DNA from: Coriobacteriia bacterium | Lineage (GTDB): Bacteria; Actinomycetota; Coriobacteriia; Anaerosomatales; Anaerosomataceae | DNA length: 64,000 bases | Direction: 5' to 3' | NCBI GenBank assembly: GCA_030655755.1 | Contig: JAUSOQ010000028.1 | Span: forward strand, 1 to 64,000 | Part shown: positions 16,352 to 24,405 of the stretch, in pieces | How the letters are laid out: each line of letters starts with the position of its first letter | Position numbering within the stretch: the stretch's first letter is position 1 | The notes under the pieces: model-generated | Seen by the model: only the letters and a program-made list of their open reading frames with translations | What the model was told of the DNA's origin: nothing | The model's database searches: none | Program-made: the position numbers and the translations under genes

Positions 16352-16807
16352 TCAGTCCCCCTTCGTACCAGTCGTTTCGACAGGTGTTACCACCAGGTGG
16401 GTACCCTCGACACGATCGATGACGACCCGCGTGCCGACCGGGATGAGCGTGTCGACCGGCGAATCCGCTCGCCACTCCTCGCGCGCGATCCTGATGCGCC
16501 CCGCAGCGTCGCCGGGCTCGATGCCCTCGATCACCACACCGGTCTTGCCGATGAGCCGATCCACGCCGACCTTCTCGGGTGGCTCATGCGTCACGCGATC
16601 GGCGAAGTTACGCAGGCCGAAGAGGAGTGCGACGGAGACGGCGAGGAATGCCGCCCACTGCCATCCGAGTGCGAGGCCGAGGTAGTCTGCTGCCGCTGCT
16701 GCTGTGGCGCCTATTCCGAACGGCAACAGAAAGAAGCCGGCGGTGAACATCTCACCGACGATGAGTACTGCAGCGAGGGTAGCCCATACCCAGAACCAAA
16801 CGTCCAT
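16352..16807 (-). CDS. NfeD-like membrane protein
   Basis: This 151-residue protein has three to four membrane helices ([23 protein letters not shown] onwards) and a C-terminal OB-fold of the NfeD family ([23 protein letters not shown]...WRADS...[19 protein letters not shown]). It partners band 7 proteins. The ATG at 16807 follows GAGGAG; the 16 extra upstream codons have no such site. It is the short form without the serine protease domain. Confidence 0.85.
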   Translation of the reverse strand: MDVWFWVWATLAAVLIVGEMFTAGFFLLPFGIGATAAAAADYLGLALGWQWAAFLAVSVALLFGLRNFADRVTHEPPEKVGVDRLIGKTGVVIEGIEPGDAAGRIRIAREEWRADSPVDTLIPVGTRVVIDRVEGTHLVVTPVETTGTKGD

Positions 16808-16879
16808 TGCACCACACTCCTCGAGTGATCCGATGGCACCAGAACAGGCGAACACCGAGCACTGAAGGAAGTGTGTACC

Positions 16880-17782
16880 CTAATTCGCGACTCGATCTTC
16901 ATTCTCGCCGAGCGGGGACATCCCACGTTCGGCGGCCACGGCGTCGAGAGCCAGCATGACGACCTCTTCGACGACCGGATCGACCGAGAAACCAAGGTCC
17001 TTCTCAAACGACGTCTTCAGGTAGCCGTGGCACGTTTGGCAGGTGTGGATACGATGTCCCTTGTCCTGCTCGTCGAGAAGGTACTCAAGTTTGGCATGCG
17101 AACGTTCGCCGCACCTTGAGCAGCGGAGGCGGGTGAAGCCCCACTCGGCACGACACAGCGGGCATGAGAGCATACGAACGCCGCCCTGCAGTGCGCCGCT
17201 GTCCAGCACTCGACCGGAAGACGCAGGGGTGCTGCAGACAGGGCAGAGTCCGGAATCCCAGCGCGTCCAGTCGAAGTCCTTGAGGGGCTTCAGCGCTTTC
17301 GTTGCGCTGGCGGCGATGAACGGTGTGAGTGCAGTGGTCACGACGAACGAGTATGTCGTCAACGGCACGCCGGCGTCTTCTCCGCCCAACTTGTCGTACA
17401 TGGTCGAGATGAAGGCATCCACGCCCTTCAGGATGTCGGCGACCATCTCTTCGGTGACAGCAGTGTCGAAGTCAGCGTCCTTCAATACATCGGCGTGCTC
17501 AAGCGGTAGACCACCCTCGTTTGCAAGCAGACTGGAGACCGAGTGTAGTGCGACGCGGAACGCCTCAGCAGGTACGAGTGGAGCCGAGATCGCAAAGACG
17601 ATGCGACCCGACGCCAAAGCACTTTCTACCTCGTTGGCTGCAGGCGGCTGCCAATCGGGCGCTTCTTGTGCGATGGAGTCTTGAAGAGTCCAGAGTTTCT
17701 CGAAGAAAGAGAGCGTAGGAGCCATGTCTGGACGGGTCTCACTGTAGCGCTGGATGGATTTCGAGCGCAGGGAAGGAGTCAT
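16880..17782 (-). CDS. fdhE: formate dehydrogenase accessory protein FdhE
   Basis: FdhE is a rubredoxin-like zinc/iron protein needed for activity of respiratory formate dehydrogenases. The 300-residue product carries the expected cysteine pairs in its C-terminal half: CPVC, CPLC, CSRCGE and CQTCHGY, the four knuckles of the family. The ATG at 17782 is preceded by GGAGGTAGT; codons upstream to 17926 lack support. The gene lies 1.4 kb from fdhI-H-G, same strand, separated by the selenoprotein pair on the other strand. Confidence 0.85.
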   Translation of the reverse strand: MTPSLRSKSIQRYSETRPDMAPTLSFFEKLWTLQDSIAQEAPDWQPPAANEVESALASGRIVFAISAPLVPAEAFRVALHSVSSLLANEGGLPLEHADVLKDADFDTAVTEEMVADILKGVDAFISTMYDKLGGEDAGVPLTTYSFVVTTALTPFIAASATKALKPLKDFDWTRWDSGLCPVCSTPASSGRVLDSGALQGGVRMLSCPLCRAEWGFTRLRCSRCGERSHAKLEYLLDEQDKGHRIHTCQTCHGYLKTSFEKDLGFSVDPVVEEVVMLALDAVAAERGMSPLGENEDRVAN

Positions 17783-17959
17783 ACTACCTCCATGGTGGGT
17801 TGCCGGTTTGAGGTTTTTATCCTCTGACAGGGTACCGCAACACCTCGCTGGGTACCAGGTCTCTGTGCCGGTTTGCCACGTTGGAAAAGAAGCCCAGTGG
17901 GTACAATAGTCCCAGCCCAAAAGCACAGGTCCGGTAATCCGATAGGTGGAGGTGAAGGT

Positions 17960-18556
17960 GTGCAGCGAAAACGCATCTGGGTTTTAGGCGTGGTCCTGAC
18001 TGCTGTAGCGGTGATGGCGCTACCATTGACGGGCTGCACCACGGACAGCACGGGAGCGACAGATGCGGACACGACGGCTGACCTGCCCGCTCAGGACGGT
18101 CTGGAAGTCGGCATCATAGCGCCGGATTTCCGCATGCAAAGCCAAGATCAAGTCACGGTCGCTCTTAAGGACTATGTAGGCACGAAGAACGTGGTCGTGG
18201 TCTTCTATCCGGCGGATTTCACCCCGGTTTGAGAAGGCGAGCTGTCCGGGTACCGTGACAACTACCAGTTCTTCCAAGATCGCGACACCGAGGTCTTCGG
18301 CGTCAGCCTTGACGGATGGGCGTCCCATGCAGAGTTCCGCAAGCAGTTGGAGATCCCGTTCGATCTGCTCAGCGATTGGGACCGTACGACGACACCCAAG
18401 TTTGGAGCGTTCAACGAGCTTCAGATACTCGCGAATCGTTGGAGCTACCTGATCGACAAGGACGGCACGATCATCTACACCCAGCACTCGGGTCTCAATG
18501 AACCCCGGGACATCGACGCCATGATGGAGGCCGCCGACAAGCTCTTTGCGGAGTGA
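17960..18556 (+). CDS. selenocysteine-containing peroxiredoxin lipoprotein (in-frame TGA at 18230-18232)
   Basis: Read through the TGA, this gene gives 198 residues. A GTG start at 17960 follows GGAGGTGA. A signal peptide ends in a lipobox (PLTGC, Cys26), then an AhpC/TSA-fold domain follows. The catalytic motif P-x3-T-x2-C is present as PADFTPV plus the TGA codon (P84, T88, U91), so the TGA replaces the peroxidatic cysteine exactly. The catalytic arginine (R160 in NRWSYLID) is also present. The frame stays open with good peroxiredoxin sequence to a TGA at 18556. There is no other cysteine in the mature protein after Cys26, so reduction would need an external thiol, probably the thioredoxin lipoprotein encoded next. 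A hairpin just after the TGA is a plausible SECIS. A nonsense mutation is the alternative but is unlikely. Confidence 0.85.
18230..18260 (+). promoter_or_regulatory. UGA-Sec codon and candidate bacterial SECIS hairpin
   Basis: Bases 18243-18249 pair with 18253-18260 (seven pairs, one bulged T at 18256), leaving a GTA apical loop that starts 18 bases after the TGA. A loop G at the first position and this spacing match the general bacterial SECIS pattern, where the element lies inside the coding region just after UGA. An alternative outer stem pairs GAGCTG (18239-18244) with CAGTTC (18266-18271). Confidence 0.6.
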
Positions 18557-18612
18557 CAGACAGGGCATGTCGATCGCGTCCTCGAGGGACGCATTGTTGC
18601 AGAGGAGGAAAG

Positions 18613-19053
18613 ATGAGAAGAGTTATCAGCACGGTGCTTGCTCTGGCGTTCCTCGCCAGCATGGTGGTGCTTCCCGGTTGTAGCAGTGCTCCCGAGGAGA
18701 AGGCGCCCCTGACGTTCATGCAGTTCTTCGATCCCGAGTGTCCGTTCTGCCAGGCGATGGAGCCCATCGTCGCGAGCTTGCGCACGGAGTACGAACCGAA
18801 GATAGAGAGTTTCCAGATCATCGATGTCTCTACCGACGAAGGCCGGGTCCAGGCCGAGGAGTACGGCGTGTTCATCACGCCGACCTTCTTCCTACTTGAT
18901 GCGGACGGTAAGATCTTAGACAAGATCTCCGGTGCGGCTACCGAAGAGAACATGGTCAAGTTCATCGACCGCGGTATAGCCGATGTGACGGGTGAAGCCA
19001 CTGGTTCCCGGGAGACGATTCCGACCGAGGGTGGCACGGAGCAGACGCAGTAG
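18613..19053 (+). CDS. thioredoxin-fold lipoprotein
   Basis: The 146-residue protein has a signal peptide with lipobox (LPGC, Cys23) and a thioredoxin fold with active site CPFC at 43-46 (DPECPFCQAM) and the cis-proline region FITPTFFLLDADGK. It would sit on the outer membrane face beside the peroxiredoxin encoded 57 bases upstream and is its obvious reductant. The ATG at 18613 follows AGAGGAGGAAAG, an excellent site, so the longer frame from 18553 is rejected. A strong terminator follows. Confidence 0.85.
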   Translation: MRRVISTVLALAFLASMVVLPGCSSAPEEKAPLTFMQFFDPECPFCQAMEPIVASLRTEYEPKIESFQIIDVSTDEGRVQAEEYGVFITPTFFLLDADGKILDKISGAATEENMVKFIDRGIADVTGEATGSRETIPTEGGTEQTQ

Positions 19054-19073
19054 CAGAGGTTGCTATCGACGTA

Positions 19074-19107
19074 GAAAGGGCCGGATCCTGATGGATCCGG
19101 CCCTTTC
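19074..19107. terminator. bidirectional terminator
   Basis: A perfect 15-bp stem (GAAAGGGCCGGATCC and its complement) with a TGAT loop lies between the thioredoxin gene and the convergent fdhI gene. Confidence 0.85.
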
Positions 19108-19139
19108 CGTTTAGCAGGGTGAGAAGTTGGTAGACGAGA

Positions 19140-19820
19140 CTAGTCTGCCGAGATATGGTCACCCTTCTGGAACTCTTCCCTTGCCCAGGTGCCCCAGTGG
19201 TACAGAGCGTCGGACTCAGGAACGCGACCATCACCGAACATGAGTCTGACGGAACCACGGTATGGCTGGAACACGCCGGCACCCAGGTAGATGTGGATGA
19301 TCATCAAGAGACCCAACAGAACGAAGGCCACATCGTGAGCCACGAGCATCCACAAGGCCAGGACTCCACTGATCTCGACGCCAGCGGCGGAAAGCCACAG
19401 GAACACGCCGGAGACCGATATGAGGAGAGCCAAAGCCAGGATGATCCAGTCAGAGAACGCCTGGCCGGACTTCAGTTCCTTCTGCTCAGGCATGTGCTGC
19501 TTGGCAGGGCCCAGGAACAGGTATGGGAAGAACTTGCCCATGAACTTCCAGTCATTGGCGTCCCATTTGTAGAACATACACTTCATGAAGTGTATGAAGC
19601 CCTTCGGGTTCACGGCGACACCCAATAGCGGTGCGGCGATGAAGATGACGGCCATCACACGGTGGATGGTCCGCGCACCCTGCATGGCGCCAACGCCGAC
19701 AGACGATGCCACGGCCGGGACGAAGAGCATGATACCGGTCACAAACAGTGACATGCATGCGATCGTGTGGATCCAGTGAAGGCCACGTGCGAACGAACTC
19801 TGGCGCTGTATGTATCTCAT
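19140..19820 (-). CDS. fdhI: formate dehydrogenase cytochrome b subunit
   Basis: This FdnI-like subunit anchors the enzyme and passes electrons to menaquinone. The 226-residue protein has four to five membrane helices and haem-ligand histidines in FARGLHWIHTIACM, TIHRVMAV and MIIHIYLGAG, as in FdnI/FdoI. The ATG at 19820 shares one base with the stop of fdhH (TAATG). Menaquinone synthesis genes are nearby in the same window. Confidence 0.88.
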   Translation of the reverse strand: MRYIQRQSSFARGLHWIHTIACMSLFVTGIMLFVPAVASSVGVGAMQGARTIHRVMAVIFIAAPLLGVAVNPKGFIHFMKCMFYKWDANDWKFMGKFFPYLFLGPAKQHMPEQKELKSGQAFSDWIILALALLISVSGVFLWLSAAGVEISGVLALWMLVAHDVAFVLLGLLMIIHIYLGAGVFQPYRGSVRLMFGDGRVPESDALYHWGTWAREEFQKGDHISAD

Positions 19821-20659
19821 TACTCCACCTCCCCGATCGTCACGGTGTCAGTCTTCTCGTCGTAGGTGTGCTCGCCGCGCTTGTAGCCTAGACCCATGGC
19901 AAAAGACAGGCCGAGGGCAGCGCCGACAACACCAACGCCGACCACACTGAGTGGCTTTGCGAGGTCGAGCAGGCTGGTCGCCGCAGACACCTTCGGGTCA
20001 CGGATGAGACCGTGAGCTTCGAGGCCGCGATGCGCCACGATGATCGTGTGCATACCACCGAGTTCGTCAACGCCGTAGACCTCAGCCTTGGCGAAGCCCT
20101 GATCCTTGAGCACATCCACGCGTGCCTTGGCCTTGGCCACGATTTCGGCACGGTCGCCGTACTCGAGGGCGTTGGTCGGGCATGTGGTTACGCACGCGGG
20201 GGCCTTATCATTGGACGTGCGGTCGAAGCACTGCCAGCACTTGAACGTCTTCGCGTAATCGGTGCCGCCCATGATCTTGGCGCGGGGAATCGAGAACGGG
20301 CAGTTGCTCACGCAGTACTGACAACCGATGCACTTGTCCTGGTCGATGACGACCGCGCCATTGTCCTTGTGGCTGATGGCGCCCACGGGGCAGGCCATCG
20401 CACATGCGGCATCGGTGCAGTGGAAGCATGCGTGACGCATGAAGTTCCACTCAACGCCGATATCCATCGGGACTTCGGCGAAGGTCATGATCAACCACGT
20501 GTCGGGGTCTACATCGAGCGGGGCCTGGTAGCTCTTCGTGAACTCATACTCGTCGGCCGTAAGCGGCGCGGGGAGCTGATTCCACTGCTTGCAGGCTATC
20601 TGGCAACCCTTACAGGCGGTGCACTTGGAGGCGTCATAAAGAATCGCTGTCTCAGCCAT
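19820..20659 (-). CDS. fdhH: formate dehydrogenase iron-sulfur subunit
   Basis: The 279-residue protein carries four [4Fe-4S] cluster motifs: CTACKGCQIACKQWN at the N-terminus, CFHCTDAACAMACP, CIGCQYCVSNCP and CWQCFDR...ACVTTCP. A single membrane helix near the C-terminus (LSVVGVGVVGAALGLSFAMGLG) is like that of FdnH. It wires the catalytic subunit to the cytochrome. The ATG at 20659 follows GGAGGTGTGAC, one base after the fdhG stop; ten upstream codons are not needed. Gene symbols follow FdnGHI by analogy. Confidence 0.9.
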   Translation of the reverse strand: MAETAILYDASKCTACKGCQIACKQWNQLPAPLTADEYEFTKSYQAPLDVDPDTWLIMTFAEVPMDIGVEWNFMRHACFHCTDAACAMACPVGAISHKDNGAVVIDQDKCIGCQYCVSNCPFSIPRAKIMGGTDYAKTFKCWQCFDRTSNDKAPACVTTCPTNALEYGDRAEIVAKAKARVDVLKDQGFAKAEVYGVDELGGMHTIIVAHRGLEAHGLIRDPKVSAATSLLDLAKPLSVVGVGVVGAALGLSFAMGLGYKRGEHTYDEKTDTVTIGEVE

Positions 20660-20660
20660 G

Positions 20661-23600
20661 TCACACCTCCTGCTTCCGGATGTTGACAAGGAACGCCTTG
20701 CTTTCCGGAATCATCGTGTTGGCATCGCCAACGTTCGGAGAGATCTCGTTCGCTGAACCACCGACGGAGCACGTACCGGCATAGCCCCAGTGCCACGGGG
20801 TGCCGATCAGGTGGACTATCTTGCCGCCGATAGTGAACGGCTTGACGCGGCTGGTCACCATTGCGTAGGCCGTGATGGCGCCACGCTTGTTCTCGATGAC
20901 CACGTTGTCGCCGGACACGATGTCCTTTTCCTTGGCCAGTTCTGGCGAGAGTTCGACGAACATCTTCGGCATCGTCTGGACGAGCCACGGCAGGTTGCGG
21001 GTAAGAACGCCCGACTGCCAGTGCTCGGTGACACGGAACGTCGTCATGACGATCGGGAACTCGTCCGCCGTACCGCGGGTCTCCGCCGCCGTCGGGTAGA
21101 TCGTGATGGCGGGATCGCACTGCGTGCCGGACATCTGGTTTTCGTCCGGGCTCTCGAAGGGCTCGTAGTGCTCCGGGAACGGACCGTCCGCCATACCTGA
21201 TGGGGTGAAGAAGCGACCGGCACCCTCCGGCGTCATGATGAACGCTGTCGAGTTCGGCGGAGTCGCTGTGACTGTGCCGTCCGCGGCTGTGACTGACCAG
21301 CCGAAGTCCGGAACGTCGTTGCGAAGCCACTTGGCGCCGTCCCACTTCACGAGGATCTTGCTCTCGTTCCAGGGCTTGCCGCTGGGATCTGCGGATGCGC
21401 GGTTGTAGATGATGCGGCGGTTGACCGGCCACGCGAACGACCATCCGAGGTACGAACCGACGGGCTCAGTGAGTCCTGCGCCTGGCTCGTCGACGTTGTT
21501 GCGGGCACCGGTCGGCTGGTCTGCGGGCTCGTTGGAGTCGTTGTTGTTCCAGTAGCCGGAGTAGACCCAGTTGCCGCATGCGGTGGAGCCATCAGCAGCA
21601 AGCACAGTGAAGTTCTTCAGCAGCTTGCCATCGGCGACTGTGTAGCCGTTGAGCGCGCGGGCGACCTTGGTGATGTCGGCGTGACCGTCGTCACCGATGT
21701 AGTCCCAAGTCAGCTTCGTGATCTGCTCAGGGTTCGCTCCGCCCTCGGCCTCATAGAGCTCCTTGAGCTTGAGAACGAGCTCGGTGCAGATCTCCAGGTC
21801 GTCCTTCTGGTCCTCGCGAGGCTCTACTGCCTTGTAGCGCCACTGGATCCAGCGACCGGAGTTTGCGACCTCGCCCTGCTTCTCGTAGTGACAAGCGGCA
21901 GGGAGCAAGAAGACCTCGGTGTTGATGTCTGCAGGATTGACGCCGGCTGCTTCGGTCCAGAAGATCGATGTCTCGGTCTCCCAGAGGTCGGCACAGACCA
22001 TCCACTTGAGGTTGGCCATGGCCTTGCGCTCCATGCTGCAGTTCGGACCGGCCTGCGCGGGGTTCTGACCCCAGCAGAACAGACCTTCGATCTCGCCGTT
22101 GTACATCTTCTCGAACATCGTGATGTGGCTGTGGTTCGAGCCATCGTACTTGGGAAGCATGTCGTAGGCGTAGTCGTTAGCGGTCGTGGCGTAGTCTCCG
22201 TACAGCTCCTTGAGGAGGCTGATGAAGAACTTCGGCTTGTTGGTCCAGTAACCACCTGCAGGAGTCTCCGTCGTCAGGTAGTCGGTGAGCGTCGGGTGCT
22301 TGACGCTAGTCGACGACGACATGTAACCAGGGACGATGTGGAACAGCAGCGCCATGTCGGTGGAACCCTGGACGTTGGACTCACCACGAAGCGCGTTGAC
22401 GCCGCCGCCTGCTACACCCATGTTGCCGAGAAGCAGCTGGGTCATGGCCATAGCGCGGACGTTCTGTGAACCGTAGGTGTGCTGTGTCTGGCCCATCGCG
22501 TAGAGGATGGAGCCGGCCTTGCCGGGTTCACCGGTGGAGGCGTACAGCGCATAGACTTCGAGCAGCCGCTCAAGCGGGGTACCCGTGATGCTGGAGACGA
22601 GCTCCGGCGTGTAGCGCGAGTAGTGTGCTTTCATGAGCTGCCAGACGCAGTTGGGGTCCGTGAGGGTCGCGTCTTTCTTGGCGTTCTTGATCGTAGGGGT
22701 CGTGAAGGCCGGCGTGCCAGCCTTGTTGACCCATGCCATCTTGCCACCCTCGGCGGTGTCCCACTGAGCTTCGGAATCGATCTGGTAGGACCAGGTCGTC
22801 GAAGCGTACTTGCTGGTTGCCGCGTCGAAGCCGCTGAAGATGCCGTCCGAGAAACTATAGTCCGGCGTTACGAGCCAAGAAGCCGTCGTGTAACTCTTGA
22901 CGTACTCCTCGTGGTACAGGTTGTTCTCGATGACGTAGTTGAACAGACCGCCATAGAAGGCGATGTCTGTTCCCGAGCGGAGCGGAACGTACAGGTCGGC
23001 GACAGCGGCGCTACGCGTGAAGCGTGGGTCGACGACGATCAACTTGCCGCCCTTGAGCTTGGCTTCGGTTATCCACTTCATCGAGATCGGGTGGTTCTCA
23101 GCGCAGTTGGAGCCGTTCACCATCAGAACGTCGGAGTTCTTCAGGTCGACCCAGTGATTCGTCATGGCACCGCGCCCGAATGTGTTGCCCAAACCTTGGA
23201 CAGTGGCGCTGTGGCATATACGGGCCTGGTGCTCGATGAACGTCACGCCGAGCGCGCGAGCGAACTTCTGCACCGCATAGCACTCTTCACCATCAAGACC
23301 TGCGCCGCCGAGGTTACCGATCGCTTCGCAGCGGTTCACGGTAACACCCTTGGAGTCAGTGGTCTCATAGTTGGCGTCGCGAGTCGCCTTGACGCGCTTG
23401 GCGATCTCTTCGACGGCCCACTCCCAATCTTTCACTTCCCACTCGGAAGATCCGGGAGCGCGGTACTGAACCTTTGTCAATCGATACGGGTTTGGTTCAA
23501 GCGCACCGGTCTCAGGGTTGTACACGTTGCGGATGTTGAACTGGGCCGAGCCCTTGGAACACAACGCACCGCGGTTGATGGGGTGATCCGGATCGCCTTC

Positions 23601-23816
23601 AAGGTTCACGAGCTCGCCATCGATGACCGAAAGAACACTGCCGCACCCTACAGCGCAGTAGCAGCAGATAGACGGTGACTCGACGGCACCCTTGATACGC
23701 AATTCCGGAACGGCATCAGCCGCAAGGGCGTTGGCAGGGCCAAAAACCTCGGCCAGGGCACCAGCAGCGAAAGTCGCGCCGGTTAGCTTGAAGAAGCCAC
23801 GCCTGGAAAGGTTCAC
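20661..23816 (-). CDS. fdhG: formate dehydrogenase catalytic subunit, cysteine form, Tat-exported
   Basis: This molybdo- or tungsto-bis-pterin enzyme oxidises formate. The N-terminus has a twin-arginine signal (LSRRGFFKLTG), so catalysis occurs outside the membrane. A [4Fe-4S] motif follows (CCYCAVGCGSVL...ALCSKG). The residue that is selenocysteine in E. coli FdnG is cysteine here, within ARICHSATVQGLG, so no stop codon interrupts the frame. Length (1051 residues) is normal. The GTG at 23816 sits five to six bases after GGAGG and is preferred over the ATG at 23828, which overlaps that site. The fdhG-H-I order implies one operon. Confidence 0.92.
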   Translation of the reverse strand: MNLSRRGFFKLTGATFAAGALAEVFGPANALAADAVPELRIKGAVESPSICCYCAVGCGSVLSVIDGELVNLEGDPDHPINRGALCSKGSAQFNIRNVYNPETGALEPNPYRLTKVQYRAPGSSEWEVKDWEWAVEEIAKRVKATRDANYETTDSKGVTVNRCEAIGNLGGAGLDGEECYAVQKFARALGVTFIEHQARICHSATVQGLGNTFGRGAMTNHWVDLKNSDVLMVNGSNCAENHPISMKWITEAKLKGGKLIVVDPRFTRSAAVADLYVPLRSGTDIAFYGGLFNYVIENNLYHEEYVKSYTTASWLVTPDYSFSDGIFSGFDAATSKYASTTWSYQIDSEAQWDTAEGGKMAWVNKAGTPAFTTPTIKNAKKDATLTDPNCVWQLMKAHYSRYTPELVSSITGTPLERLLEVYALYASTGEPGKAGSILYAMGQTQHTYGSQNVRAMAMTQLLLGNMGVAGGGVNALRGESNVQGSTDMALLFHIVPGYMSSSTSVKHPTLTDYLTTETPAGGYWTNKPKFFISLLKELYGDYATTANDYAYDMLPKYDGSNHSHITMFEKMYNGEIEGLFCWGQNPAQAGPNCSMERKAMANLKWMVCADLWETETSIFWTEAAGVNPADINTEVFLLPAACHYEKQGEVANSGRWIQWRYKAVEPREDQKDDLEICTELVLKLKELYEAEGGANPEQITKLTWDYIGDDGHADITKVARALNGYTVADGKLLKNFTVLAADGSTACGNWVYSGYWNNNDSNEPADQPTGARNNVDEPGAGLTEPVGSYLGWSFAWPVNRRIIYNRASADPSGKPWNESKILVKWDGAKWLRNDVPDFGWSVTAADGTVTATPPNSTAFIMTPEGAGRFFTPSGMADGPFPEHYEPFESPDENQMSGTQCDPAITIYPTAAETRGTADEFPIVMTTFRVTEHWQSGVLTRNLPWLVQTMPKMFVELSPELAKEKDIVSGDNVVIENKRGAITAYAMVTSRVKPFTIGGKIVHLIGTPWHWGYAGTCSVGGSANEISPNVGDANTMIPESKAFLVNIRKQEV

Positions 23817-23828
23817 CCTTACCTCCAT

Positions 23829-24405
23829 TCATAGATTCGTAGAAACGGTTGGTTCGTCAGTACGCGTTCCAGTCTTTACTGGACGCTTGTGTGTGCTGCC
23901 GGCACCCCTCCAATCTGCGCACGTTAGTGCCGTCGGATCGACGCTTCGACGAGGATTCCTCCCGGCCGACCGCGTCTTTCAATCAGCGGCGAGTGTATAG
24001 GATGCCCCCGTCGTCTTCGAACGAGGGGCGTGGGGGGTCGAGAGGAGAAATGCAAAAGGCGCCAACAGGATGTACCGGCCGTGTGACAGCCGTGCCTGTA
24101 GCGCCCGCTCTGAGTATGTTTCGTGTCGTGGAGAATGCCGGTTCTCTCACGTCAACCCCCTTACCATTCAACGAGAGTAGCACAGCTGCGCGGAGGCTGT
24201 GTAGAGTCTGATTGCTGAGTGGTAGGCGACCATCGTACACGTTCAGATGTCTTCAGTAGCAGCACTCCGTTTCGCGCGCGGTCTCTTTTCTGATCGTTCT
24301 TATGGAAACGTGCGCGAAATGAATCATCGGCCATCTTCTCAAGCGTGCTCATCAGGAAGTCTGCTCATCTGTTGAATAATCCGAGAATCTTGAGAAGAAC
24401 CTCAG
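23829..24405. other. 577-base intergenic region upstream of fdhG
   Basis: I see no supported gene here; the frames present lack ribosome binding sites and family motifs. It must contain the fdhG promoter on the minus strand. A GAGAGAACCGGCATTCTC stretch (minus strand, about 24133-24150) is weakly self-complementary. I could not recognise a molybdenum-cofactor riboswitch or other known leader. Confidence 0.5.

Noticed and set aside
17960-18232. Short lipoprotein ending at TGA 18232, with the rest as a pseudogene
   Set aside because: The stop lies precisely at the catalytic residue, no frameshift is present, and the downstream frame keeps full peroxiredoxin sequence; recoding explains this better than random mutation.
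22479-23678. 399-codon frame antisense to fdhG
   Set aside because: A high-GC shadow frame of a clearly real formate dehydrogenase gene, with no motif or start signal.
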